Part shown: one piece after another, positions 8,326-16,409 of the stretch
Layout of the letters: the number at the start of each line of letters is the position of its first letter
Numbering within the stretch: position 1 is the first letter of the stretch
Notes under the pieces: generated by a model
Seen by the model: only the letters and a program-made list of their open reading frames with translations
Told to the model about the DNA's origin: nothing
The model's database searches: none
Translations under genes and position numbers: made by a program
NCBI RefSeq assembly: GCF_020731415.2
Contig: NZ_CP088276.1
Span: 372,001-436,000 of the forward strand
Length of the DNA stretch: 64,000 nt
Direction of reading: 5' to 3'
Source of the DNA: Phyllobacterium sp. T1293
GTDB taxonomy: Bacteria > Pseudomonadota > Alphaproteobacteria > Rhizobiales > Rhizobiaceae

Positions 8326-10101
8326 ATGTTGGCCACCGACCGCGTTGCACGCAAACTCGTTGCTATTCTGGCAATCGATATGGTCAGCTATTCCAGTCAT
8401 ATGGAGACGGATGAGGCGGCCACAATTGCCCGGCTACGCCTGCATCGCCAGCAATTGATTGATCCTGTTTTGCGCGAACACAATGGCCGTATCGTCAAGA
8501 CGACGGGGGACGGACTGCTGGTTGAATTTGGCAGTGTCGTTGATGCAGTCGAGAGTGCTGTTCTCATTCAGCGCGGGGTGGCGGAGGCTGAAGTGAGTGT
8601 TCCAAAAGATCAGCGCATTCAATACCGGGCGGGCATCAACATAGGCGATATTGTCATTGATGGTGACGATATCTTTGGCGACGGCGTCAACATTGCCGCT
8701 CGAATGGAAGCCTTGGCCGAACCGGGCGGAATATCGATCACTGCCAATGTGTTCGAGCAGGTTGCTGGCAAAGTGGCCTTTACCTTTGAAGACCTCGGCG
8801 AACGGCAGGTCAAGAACATCAAGAAGCGCATCCGCGTTTACCGGGTTGTGCTTGAGATCATGGCTGGTGTGAAGCGCGCCGCTTCCAACGCACCACCGGT
8901 GGAAGATGTCGCCAAACCAGCCATCGCGGTGCTGCCGTTTCAGGATATGAGCGCGGATAAGGATCAGGAATATTTCGCCGACGGAATTGCCGAAGACATT
9001 ATCACCGGTCTGGCACGCAATCAGGCCTTCTTCGTCATCGCCCGCAATTCTTCGTTCACATACAGGGGCGGGGCCGTCGACATAAAGCAGGTCGCCGGGG
9101 AACTCGGTGTGCGCTACGTGCTGGAGGGTAGTGTCCGGCGTAGTGGCTCTCGTGTACGCATCACCGCGCAGCTGATCGATGCGGCAACCGGCAATCATAT
9201 CTGGGCCGAGCAATTTGACCGGCAGATGGACGATGTCTTTGCGGTTCAGGACGATATCACTGCAAGCATTGTGGGTGTTGTTACACCGGAACTCATCGGC
9301 GCGGAGATGAAGCGTGCGCGGCGTAAAGACCCGGCAAACCTGAATGCCTGGGATTATATGATGCGAGCCAACTGGCACGCCTGGCGCTGGACAAAGGAAG
9401 ACAGCGCCGCTGCCAAGGACTTTGTGCTGAAAGCAATCGCCATTGATCCGAACCAGGCAAGGGCACGGGTCGTCTACGCCATGTGCAAGATTGTCGATGT
9501 GCTTTATGCTTGGAGCCCCAACCCGCAGGCAGCCATGGCCGAAGCGCAGGACATGGCAAGGCTGGCCGTCGAACTGGATGACCGGGATGCCGAAGCCCAC
9601 ACCATACTTGGTTCAGTAGCGCTCTTCATGCGCCGTTTCGACGATGCACGCCGCTGTCTGGAAACAGCCATAGATCTCAATCCCAATCTGGCATTCGCGC
9701 GGATGTGGGGCGGCGGCTATTATGCGCTTGCCGGAGAAATTGAGAGCGCGCGGGAAACCCTGAAAATGGCCATTAGGCTGAGCCCGCGGGACCCGGCCAA
9801 CTACTGGACCTTTGCGTTTTTCGGCATGGCAGAATTCGCCGACGGACATTATGATGCCGCGGCGGAGTGGGCGCGCAAAGCCCTTCACATGAATTATAAC
9901 TTCCCGACCGGTCACCGGGTTCTTCTGGCGGCACTGGGAGAGATGGGGGATGCCAATGCAACGCGTGCTGCTTTGGATGGCCTGTTAAGCGTTGCTCCTG
10001 AAACCAGCATTACGACAACGCGCGTCGGCGTTCCCTGGAAAACGCCCGAACATCTCGAACGCTATCTCAATGCCTTGCGCAAAGCCGGATTGCCCGAATA
10101 A
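8326..10101 (+). CDS. Class III adenylate/guanylate cyclase-domain protein with TolB-like and TPR domains
   Basis: 591 residues in three parts. Residues ~8-180 form a class III nucleotidyl cyclase domain, with metal-binding Asp18 (ILAIDMVSYS) and Asp62 (KTTGDGLLVEF), and INIGDIVIDGDDIFGDGVNIAARMEA-type strands (residues ~105-130). Residues ~200-330 match the TolB/FlgO-like N-terminal domain found in such proteins (AIAVLPFQDMS, YFADGIAEDIITGL, RYVLEGSVRRSG). Residues ~345-580 are tetratricopeptide repeats (LGSVALFMRRFDDARRCLE, WGGGYYALAGEIESARETLK). There is no membrane segment, so it is probably cytoplasmic. The architecture is abundant in rhizobia; it may make cAMP in response to protein contacts through the TPRs (inference). 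Both metal-binding Asp residues are present, so activity is possible. Confidence 0.9.
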   Translation: MLATDRVARKLVAILAIDMVSYSSHMETDEAATIARLRLHRQQLIDPVLREHNGRIVKTTGDGLLVEFGSVVDAVESAVLIQRGVAEAEVSVPKDQRIQYRAGINIGDIVIDGDDIFGDGVNIAARMEALAEPGGISITANVFEQVAGKVAFTFEDLGERQVKNIKKRIRVYRVVLEIMAGVKRAASNAPPVEDVAKPAIAVLPFQDMSADKDQEYFADGIAEDIITGLARNQAFFVIARNSSFTYRGGAVDIKQVAGELGVRYVLEGSVRRSGSRVRITAQLIDAATGNHIWAEQFDRQMDDVFAVQDDITASIVGVVTPELIGAEMKRARRKDPANLNAWDYMMRANWHAWRWTKEDSAAAKDFVLKAIAIDPNQARARVVYAMCKIVDVLYAWSPNPQAAMAEAQDMARLAVELDDRDAEAHTILGSVALFMRRFDDARRCLETAIDLNPNLAFARMWGGGYYALAGEIESARETLKMAIRLSPRDPANYWTFAFFGMAEFADGHYDAAAEWARKALHMNYNFPTGHRVLLAALGEMGDANATRAALDGLLSVAPETSITTTRVGVPWKTPEHLERYLNALRKAGLPE

Positions 10102-10120
10102 ACGGGCAATCAGTGTGCCG

Positions 10121-11617
10121 TCAGGACGTCATCGCTTCCTGCATTTCCGTCTGAGTTGGTGGTTTGCCTCCGGCCTCGCGCGATACCGGGATGAGCCACG
10201 TCGTTATGCAGGTGAGCAATGCGACGATGAACACGCCCCAAAAACTCCAATGCAGAGCGGAGTGAAACACAAAGCGGATTGCAGGATCGGTCGATAGGCT
10301 TGAAAGGCCCGTCGGTTGATTGATTATCTGATGCAACCGGTCAGCAAGATCGCCGCTGCCAAAGTGAGCGATGCCGATGTTCAATATGGCGCCGAGCGTG
10401 GTAGCCCCCAGCGTATTGCCGAGACTACGGGCAAAAATGATGGAAGCCGTAGCACTGCCGCGCATGGACCATTCGACACTTTCTTGCACGAGCACAACAC
10501 TGGTCACGCTGACGAGACCCATGCCGAACCCCATGAGGAATGCGCCGAAGCCCGCATAAACAGGGCTGCTTTCCGGTGTCAGAAACAGAAGAAAGGACGC
10601 CCCGATCGGGAACATGAAGCTGCCCGCGCGCAAGGTTGTGCGGATTCCAAATGCACGGAAAAGGCGGATGGACAGCATGACCGCCAGAGGCCAACCAACG
10701 ATCAGCATGGTCAGCGTAAACCCGGCGACGAGAGGCGAGCGACCGAGCACACCTTGCACATAAATTGGCAGAATGGTCGTCAGACCGATCAGCGCCATAC
10801 CGGCCAGAAGCGTTGCGACATTGCTGGTTGCAATAAGCCTGCGGCTCCAAAGCGCAATCGAAATGATCGGCTCCGGGGCCCGGCGTTCCTGCATGAAGAA
10901 GAGGACGCCAGAGGCGATAAACAGGGCACCGAGTGATGCTAGTATCCACAGATCAGCATCTGTTTCGGTCAGGATGATCAGAAGCGAGACAATGGAAATC
11001 GTAAACAGGATCGTGCCCAGATAGTCGATTCTGGCTTTGCGCGGTTCGATTTTCTCATGCAGGAAAAGGGTAAAGCCGATAATGGTAAACAGGCCGATAG
11101 GCAGGTTGATCCAGAAAATCCATGCCCAGGAAACATGATCGACAATCAGACCGCCAGCGAGCGGGCCGGTCACGGCGGAGATGGCCCAGACACTGGCAAG
11201 CACGCCTTGGACCTTGGCCCGTTCCTCAAGCCTATAGAGATCACCGACAATGGTCATTGTCACCGGCTGGATCGCTCCCGCGCCAAGACCCTGCAACAAT
11301 CGGAATGCGATCAGTGACGTCATGGACCAGGCGAAACCTGCCAGCGCAGAGCCGATGAGGAAAATGACAATACCGCCGATCAGAATTGGTTTGCGGCCAA
11401 AAATATCAGACAGTTTGCCGTAGATGACGGTTGTCGTCGATTGCGCCAAAAGGAACGCCGAGAAAACCCAGCTGTAATAGGTAAAGCCGCCAAGCTGTCC
11501 GACAATCCTTGGCATGGCTGTGGCAACAATCGTGGCTTCGATGGCGACCATGAAAGTTGCCAGCACGATGGAGGCAATAATCAACGGACGCTTTGAACGT
11601 TCAACTGATTGAGACAT
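10121..11617 (-). CDS. MFS transporter, DHA2 drug:H+ antiporter type
   Basis: 498 residues with about 14 hydrophobic segments. Family motifs include IEATIVATAMPRIVGQLGG (motif D2-like, first helix), GKLSDIFGRKPIL (loop 2-3 motif A) and RLLQGLGAGAIQPVTMTIVGDL (motif B, helix 4). AISAVTGPLAGGLIVDHVSW is motif C, the antiporter motif. It exports drugs or toxic metabolites across the inner membrane using proton-motive force; the substrate cannot be predicted. It is convergent with the cyclase gene (20 bases between stops) and divergent from a GNAT acetyltransferase. A second DHA2 transporter lies only 1 kb away. Confidence 0.9.
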   Translation of the reverse strand: MSQSVERSKRPLIIASIVLATFMVAIEATIVATAMPRIVGQLGGFTYYSWVFSAFLLAQSTTTVIYGKLSDIFGRKPILIGGIVIFLIGSALAGFAWSMTSLIAFRLLQGLGAGAIQPVTMTIVGDLYRLEERAKVQGVLASVWAISAVTGPLAGGLIVDHVSWAWIFWINLPIGLFTIIGFTLFLHEKIEPRKARIDYLGTILFTISIVSLLIILTETDADLWILASLGALFIASGVLFFMQERRAPEPIISIALWSRRLIATSNVATLLAGMALIGLTTILPIYVQGVLGRSPLVAGFTLTMLIVGWPLAVMLSIRLFRAFGIRTTLRAGSFMFPIGASFLLFLTPESSPVYAGFGAFLMGFGMGLVSVTSVVLVQESVEWSMRGSATASIIFARSLGNTLGATTLGAILNIGIAHFGSGDLADRLHQIINQPTGLSSLSTDPAIRFVFHSALHWSFWGVFIVALLTCITTWLIPVSREAGGKPPTQTEMQEAMTS

Positions 11618-12053
11618 TTTATCTGTTCTGGCTTTCCACTCGCTGGGACAGTTGTCGACGGGTCGATGAAGACCATCGGGCGAGCAATATATTCTGTGGG
11701 ATCAAAATCTGGCGGCGGCAAGGGGCTATTGATAATTGCGGCTTGCGCAACGCAGTTCAACTCCTTGAACGTGCAGATGTCAATTGTTTGATGGTTACAT
11801 CGCAGCGATAAACTGCCATCCGCTGACATCACGCGCAGTTCCATAAGCTATCTTATGCGATCTTTGTGTGTAGCGGGGGTGGGTTCTATTTTTAACTGCG
11901 ACAGATACTAAACCCTCTTTGTTTTCAGGACGATGCATACTCTCTGCGCAATGAAAGCGATGCGTTGCACTGGATATTCACTTTGTTTGGCGATAACACG
12001 CATAGCCATAGCGGCAGCCAATCGAAGGCCGCGATATATAGGTGATGGCAATC
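11618..12053. other. Intergenic region between divergent MFS and GNAT genes
   Basis: About 435 bases with no reading frame I can support. A short minus-strand frame (11581-11844) overlaps the MFS start and has no recognisable product. The region should hold the promoters of both flanking genes, but I see no clear -35/-10 pair or operator. The proximal 150 bases before the GNAT gene are AT-rich. Confidence 0.5.
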
Positions 12054-12536
12054 ATGATCAGATTCAGACCAATGCTCAAAACTGAGTTTGAAGCTTACTA
12101 TCTTGGCTATTTTATCCCTGACTATGCGGCCGAGATTTCGTCGAATTATGGTCTTTCGAGCGATGAGGCAATTGCTCAAGCCAAGCGCGAGATTGCAGAA
12201 GACTTGCCAAATGGCCCGGAAACAGAAGGCCAGACGCTGGTCTGTATTCTTGATGTTCAAGATGGCGATGAACAGGTTGTCGGTTATCTCTGGTTTCGCG
12301 CTGACCCCGTATCAAGCTCGGCCTTCATCAATGATATTTATGTCTTTCCCCATTTTCAGAACAAAGGTTATGGCAAGGCTACCCTGAACGCGCTTCAGGA
12401 CGTATTGGACGAGATGGGTATTCAACACCTGCGTCTGCGCGTGGCCGCCGATAACGAACGGGCCAAACATGTTTATGAAGCCACCGGATTTCGTCTCACC
12501 GGTTTCAATATGACCAAGCGGATTGGCAAAGGGTAA
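12054..12536 (+). CDS. GNAT-family N-acetyltransferase
   Basis: About 160 residues, one GNAT domain. The acetyl-CoA-binding signature is visible as VFPHFQNKGYGKATLNAL (motif A, Q/R-x-x-G-x-G/A form), preceded by the beta-4 strand FINDIYV and followed by LRVAADNERAKHVYEATGF (motif B), a typical end for protein or small-molecule acetylases. The substrate is unknown. Of three possible starts (GTG 12042, ATG 12045, ATG 12054), the last is chosen because AGGTG lies 9 bases upstream and the domain begins immediately (MIRFRPML). It lies alone between two DHA2 MFS exporters, a setting sometimes seen for detoxification or drug-modifying genes (inference only). Confidence 0.85.
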   Translation: MIRFRPMLKTEFEAYYLGYFIPDYAAEISSNYGLSSDEAIAQAKREIAEDLPNGPETEGQTLVCILDVQDGDEQVVGYLWFRADPVSSSAFINDIYVFPHFQNKGYGKATLNALQDVLDEMGIQHLRLRVAADNERAKHVYEATGFRLTGFNMTKRIGKG

Positions 12537-12711
12537 CATCGGCCTTCACGGCAATTATTTTGTATCAGGTACAATGAATCACGAGATTGTATATGGATAT
12601 CGTATAATCTCAGGTTTATATCGGTGGTCGTTTCCCCACGGCTGACTGCCGTTTGCAAATCCGCGACATTCTCTTTCTGATATGTACGCGCTATTGAGAG
12701 CGACCCCGACC

Positions 12712-14190
12712 ATGTCGGACCAAACTTGCCAGAGCCCGCAGGCTCTGCCGATTACGACCCCAGCGCCTGAAATCCAGAAGACAGGTCCGAATTTCCGCAT
12801 CATCGCGCTCATTATCGCCAGTGCCATGTTTATGGAACAGCTCGATGCAACGGTGCTTGCAACGGCATTGCCGACCATGGCCCGCGATTTCGGCGTGCAG
12901 CCGCAATCGATGAGTCTCGCTCTCACCTCATATCTGCTTAGTCTTGCCATCTTTATTCCGGCGAGTGGCAAGATCGCCGACCGGTTCGGATCACGGACAG
13001 TTTTCAGCGCCGCCATAGCCGTTTTTGTCTTCGGTTCGATTCTTTGCGCGCAGGCACCGGATTTGCGTTTTCTCGTTGGTGCGCGCATTGTTCAGGGACT
13101 TGGCGGTGCCATGATGTTGCCAGTTGGCCGTCTCGTGCTTCTGCGCAGCGTCGCACGCAAGGATTTTGTCTCGGCGACATCCTGGTTGCTGATACCCGCG
13201 CTTGTAGGTCCAATTCTCGGGCCGCCGGTTGGCGGATTGATCGTCACTTATTTCGACTGGCGCTGGATTTTCTATATCAACGTGCCAATCGGCTGCATTG
13301 GATTTATCCTCGTCTCGCGTTTCATTGCAAATGTGAAAGGCGAATCCGATGGCCGCTTCGATTTCCTCGGCTTCCTGCTGTCGGGTATTTCACTTGGATC
13401 GTTCCTTTTCGGCTTCGAAATGGCCAGTCGCCCCGGTGAAACTGAACAGGCCGCGCTGCTTGTTGTCATCGGTGTTGTGTTTGGCGTTGGTTATCTGGCA
13501 CATGCCAAGCGCCATCCCTCCCCCATTCTCGACTTCTCGCTTATGCGTATCAGCAGTTTCAATACATCAGTGATTGCAGGTTCGCTCACCCGCATCACGC
13601 AAGGCGCACAGCCATTCCTGCTGCCACTCATGCTGCAATTGGGCTTTGGCCTTTCTGCAGCACGCGCTGGCGGTATTGTTGTGGCAACAGCGGTGGGCTC
13701 AATGTTGATGAAGGTAGTTGCGCCGAAGATTCTCAGGCGGGTTGGGTTTCGCTCGGGCCTCATCGTCAATGGTCTGGTCGCGACATTCGGCTATGCGCTT
13801 TGTGCCGCGTTCCGTCCGGATTGGCCCCTGCCCCTGATCTTCGGCATATTGATGTGCTGCGGATTTTTCATGTCGTTCCAGTTCACAGCCTATAACACCG
13901 TCGCCTATGACGAGATCGGACGCGAACGCATGAGTTCGGCGACCAGTTTCTACACAACGTTCCAGCAGCTCATGCTGTCGCTTGGCATCTGTGTCGGTGC
14001 TTTGGCGCTATCCGGGTCGATGCTGGTCAGAAGCCATGCAGCGCCTGAACTTGGTGATTTCTCCGCGGCTTTCCTCGTTGTGACAGCGATCTCATTGACG
14101 GCGACAATCTGGAATCTACGCTTTTCGCGGTCAGCAGGATCAGACATCAGCGGCCATACGAAGGGCGTAGCCAAGGCTCCGGCTGAATGA
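12712..14190 (+). CDS. MFS transporter, DHA2 drug:H+ antiporter type
   Basis: 492 residues with ~14 transmembrane segments. MEQLDATVLATALPTMARDFG is the first-helix signature; GKIADRFGSRTVF is motif A; ARIVQGLGGAMMLPVGRLVLL is motif B; and LIPALVGPILGPPVGGLIVTYF is motif C, the antiporter signature. It is related to but clearly different from the minus-strand DHA2 transporter at 10-11.6 kb. The start is uncertain: ATG 12682 would add MYALLRATPT. I prefer ATG 12712 (MSDQTCQ), although its GAGAG is rather far away. It probably exports toxic compounds; substrate unknown. The ~220 bases after the gene hold nothing recognisable. Confidence 0.88.
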   Translation: MSDQTCQSPQALPITTPAPEIQKTGPNFRIIALIIASAMFMEQLDATVLATALPTMARDFGVQPQSMSLALTSYLLSLAIFIPASGKIADRFGSRTVFSAAIAVFVFGSILCAQAPDLRFLVGARIVQGLGGAMMLPVGRLVLLRSVARKDFVSATSWLLIPALVGPILGPPVGGLIVTYFDWRWIFYINVPIGCIGFILVSRFIANVKGESDGRFDFLGFLLSGISLGSFLFGFEMASRPGETEQAALLVVIGVVFGVGYLAHAKRHPSPILDFSLMRISSFNTSVIAGSLTRITQGAQPFLLPLMLQLGFGLSAARAGGIVVATAVGSMLMKVVAPKILRRVGFRSGLIVNGLVATFGYALCAAFRPDWPLPLIFGILMCCGFFMSFQFTAYNTVAYDEIGRERMSSATSFYTTFQQLMLSLGICVGALALSGSMLVRSHAAPELGDFSAAFLVVTAISLTATIWNLRFSRSAGSDISGHTKGVAKAPAE

Positions 14191-14411
14191 CGCCAGGTCA
14201 CTCTCGCCTCACTTGAACTTGATTGGTGCGTCTCTGGCCTATCCGATAGTCATAAGGCCCGACAGCCAGCGGACGTTTTGACGATACGGTGGAGTTTCAA
14301 GCACTATTCTTTCCCCGGTAAAGCGTTCCAGCACAGAGGTTGGCACGCGACGGTATGCCGTGTCTCACTCATTGATTTCACTGGTCGTCGGATCAACAAA
14401 GGAGCAGGAAC

Positions 14412-15047
14412 ATGCACTTGAAGTATGGTTTGGATCGGATATCCGTAGCGATGCTATTGGCGCTTGGTGCCGCGATGGCGACACTGCCGGCGCAGGCGCA
14501 AACATCCGCTGATCAACGTGTGAGAGTGCGCGGAACGGTCAGCAGCATTGATGCGACAACACTGACCGTGAAGACCAGAGAAGGTGCGACGACCAGAGTC
14601 GCGCTTAAATCCGGCTGGCAGGTGGCGGGCGTCGTCAAGGCATCAGTTGATGATATCAAGCCCGGCGACTTCGTCGGTATTGCGTCGCTTCCCAAAGCCG
14701 ATGGCGGCGATGGTGCGCTCGAAGTTCTGATCTTCCCTGCGGCCATGAAAGGCACAGGCGAAGGAAGCTATTCGTGGGATCTGAAGCCGAACAGCTCGAT
14801 GACAAACGCCACGGTGGCTGACGCCGTGAAATCGGTTGATGGGCGCACGGTTACGGTCAAATATCAGGGCAAGGATAAGAAAATCTCCATTGCCGATGGC
14901 ACGCCAATCGTTACCTTCGCCCCCGCAACAACGGCGGATCTGACCCCCGGCGCTGTTGTGTTTGTACCCGGCGAGAAAGCGGCGGATGGCGCCATTTTCA
15001 CAAGCCGTGTTGTGGTCGGCACCAAAGGTGTGGTTCCACCCATGTAA
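14412..15047 (+). CDS. Secreted DUF5666-like protein
   Basis: 211 residues. A signal peptide is clear (hydrophobic ISVAMLLALGAAMATLPAQA, cleavage near AQA-QT at residue ~30). The mature protein contains OB-like repeats of the DUF5666 kind: RVRGTVSSIDATTLTVKTREG, then IKPGDFVGIAS, then a second VKSVDGRTVTVKYQGKDKKI and LTPGAVVFVPG. This means two tandem small beta-barrel units exposed to the periplasm. The function of this family is not known. GGAGCAGGA lies immediately upstream of the ATG. The gene is followed by a strong intrinsic terminator, so it is probably a single transcription unit. Confidence 0.75.
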   Translation: MHLKYGLDRISVAMLLALGAAMATLPAQAQTSADQRVRVRGTVSSIDATTLTVKTREGATTRVALKSGWQVAGVVKASVDDIKPGDFVGIASLPKADGGDGALEVLIFPAAMKGTGEGSYSWDLKPNSSMTNATVADAVKSVDGRTVTVKYQGKDKKISIADGTPIVTFAPATTADLTPGAVVFVPGEKAADGAIFTSRVVVGTKGVVPPM

Positions 15048-15090
15048 TTTTCCGTTTGTTCATCTGACGGCGCAATCAACCCATCTGAAA

Positions 15091-15146
15091 ATAGCAACAC
15101 CCGATATGTCAGTATTGTTGACATATCGGGTGTTTTGCGTTGCTAT
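15091..15146 (+). terminator. Intrinsic terminator with extended imperfect palindrome
   Basis: A perfect 15-bp stem (ACACCCGATATGTCA at 15097-15111 with its complement at 15119-15133) around a 7-base loop is followed by TTTT. An outer pair, ATAGCAAC (15091-15098) and GTTGCTAT (15139-15146), extends the symmetry to 56 bases with a small bulge. It ends the DUF5666-like gene and sits ~30 bases before the aminotransferase start. Confidence 0.75.
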
Positions 15147-15172
15147 GGCTTAACAACAGCCGGGAGGAAGAC

Positions 15173-16390
15173 ATGGGCGATTGGGATGCTCTCTACGCTA
15201 CGCGTACAAAAAACATGCGTGCGTCCGAGATACGTGAACTGCTGAAGCTGCTTGATCAGCCCGATATCATATCCTTTGCTGGCGGTATTCCGGACCCTGC
15301 CCTCTTCCCCAAGGAAGCGATCAAAGAAGCCTACGACGCGATCATCAGCAAGAATGCGGACGTTGCTCTGCAGTACTCGGTGAGTGAAGGCTATCGCCCG
15401 CTGCGCGAATGGCTGGTCACGCATATGGCGTCAATCGGTGTGCCCTGCAGCATCGACAATATTGTCATCACGACAGGCTCGCAGCAGGCTCTCGATTATC
15501 TCGGCAAGCTGTTCATATCGCCCGGCGACACTGTTCTGACGACATGGCCCACCTATCTCGGCGCGCTGCAGGCGTTCAACGCTTACGAGCCGCGCTATGA
15601 CCGTCTCAACCCTGAGCAGGGAAACATGACGCCCGCTGCCTATCGCGACGGTGCAAAGGCTGCTGGCGGTGATGTCAGGCTCGCCTATCTCACAGCTGAT
15701 TTCTGCAACCCGACAGGCGAAACGGTCAGCCGTGATGGCCGCATCCGATTGATTGAACTGGCGCACGAACTCGACATACCGCTGATTGAAGATGCCGCCT
15801 ATCAGGCATTGCGTTTTGATGGCGAACCTGTCCCCTCAATGCTTGCTCTTGACTGCGAGCGGGAAGGAAATATTGACAGCACTCGGGTCATCTATTCCGG
15901 CAGTTTCTCCAAGACACTTACACCCGGTTTGCGTGTTGGCTGGATATGCGCCGCAAAGCCGGTGGTTGCCAAGCTGGTCCTGATCAAACAGGCCGCTGAT
16001 CTTCACAGTCCAACCATAAATCAGATGGCGATCCATCATGTGGCTGAGCGGTCATTCGACAAACAGGTGGAGAAGGTTCGCGACAGTTACCGCAAGCGCC
16101 GGGATTATATGCTGGATGCCCTCGCCCGCTTCATGCCTGAAGGTGTGACATGGACAAAGCCTGAGGGCGGCATGTTCGTCTGGGTAACTTTGCCTGAAGG
16201 TATGGACGGTGCAGCCCTCCTCGCCAAGGCGTTGCAGAAAGTACGGGTGGCGTTTGTTCCCGGCTTTGCATTCTTTGCCGATGGCACGGGTAAGAACACC
16301 ATCCGGCTCAATTTCTCCCTGCCCAACAAGGAAGCAATTGAAACGGGTATTTCCCGGCTTGGAAAACTGATTGCTGAAGAGGTCGCCTAG
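15173..16390 (+). CDS. PLP-dependent aminotransferase, class I/II (2-aminoadipate transaminase-like)
   Basis: 405 residues with the fold of the LysN / MocR-domain-like aminotransferases, without a DNA-binding domain. Landmarks are IISFAGGIPDPALFP (N-terminal gate), YSVSEGYRPLREWL, ITTGSQQALDYLGKLF (phosphate-binding helix), TADFCNPTGETVS (Asn), PLIEDAAYQALRF (Asp pairing with PLP nitrogen), the Schiff-base Lys in SGSFSKTLTPGLRVGW, and IRLNFSLP (substrate-carboxylate Arg). It transfers amino groups between 2-oxo acids and amino acids; the exact substrate is not predictable. ATG 15173 is chosen because GGGAGGA lies 6-8 bases upstream. It is convergent with the sensor kinase gene. Confidence 0.9.
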   Translation: MGDWDALYATRTKNMRASEIRELLKLLDQPDIISFAGGIPDPALFPKEAIKEAYDAIISKNADVALQYSVSEGYRPLREWLVTHMASIGVPCSIDNIVITTGSQQALDYLGKLFISPGDTVLTTWPTYLGALQAFNAYEPRYDRLNPEQGNMTPAAYRDGAKAAGGDVRLAYLTADFCNPTGETVSRDGRIRLIELAHELDIPLIEDAAYQALRFDGEPVPSMLALDCEREGNIDSTRVIYSGSFSKTLTPGLRVGWICAAKPVVAKLVLIKQAADLHSPTINQMAIHHVAERSFDKQVEKVRDSYRKRRDYMLDALARFMPEGVTWTKPEGGMFVWVTLPEGMDGAALLAKALQKVRVAFVPGFAFFADGTGKNTIRLNFSLPNKEAIETGISRLGKLIAEEVA

Positions 16391-16409
16391 AGCCTTTTGG
16401 GCAGAACCA

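Noticed and set aside
8434-9600. 388-codon open frame on the minus strand
   Set aside because: It lies wholly within the cyclase-TolB-TPR gene on the opposite strand and its translation has no recognisable domain; a shadow frame.
11581-11844. 87-codon minus-strand frame upstream of the MFS gene
   Set aside because: Overlaps the MFS start and has no plausible ribosome-binding site or similarity.
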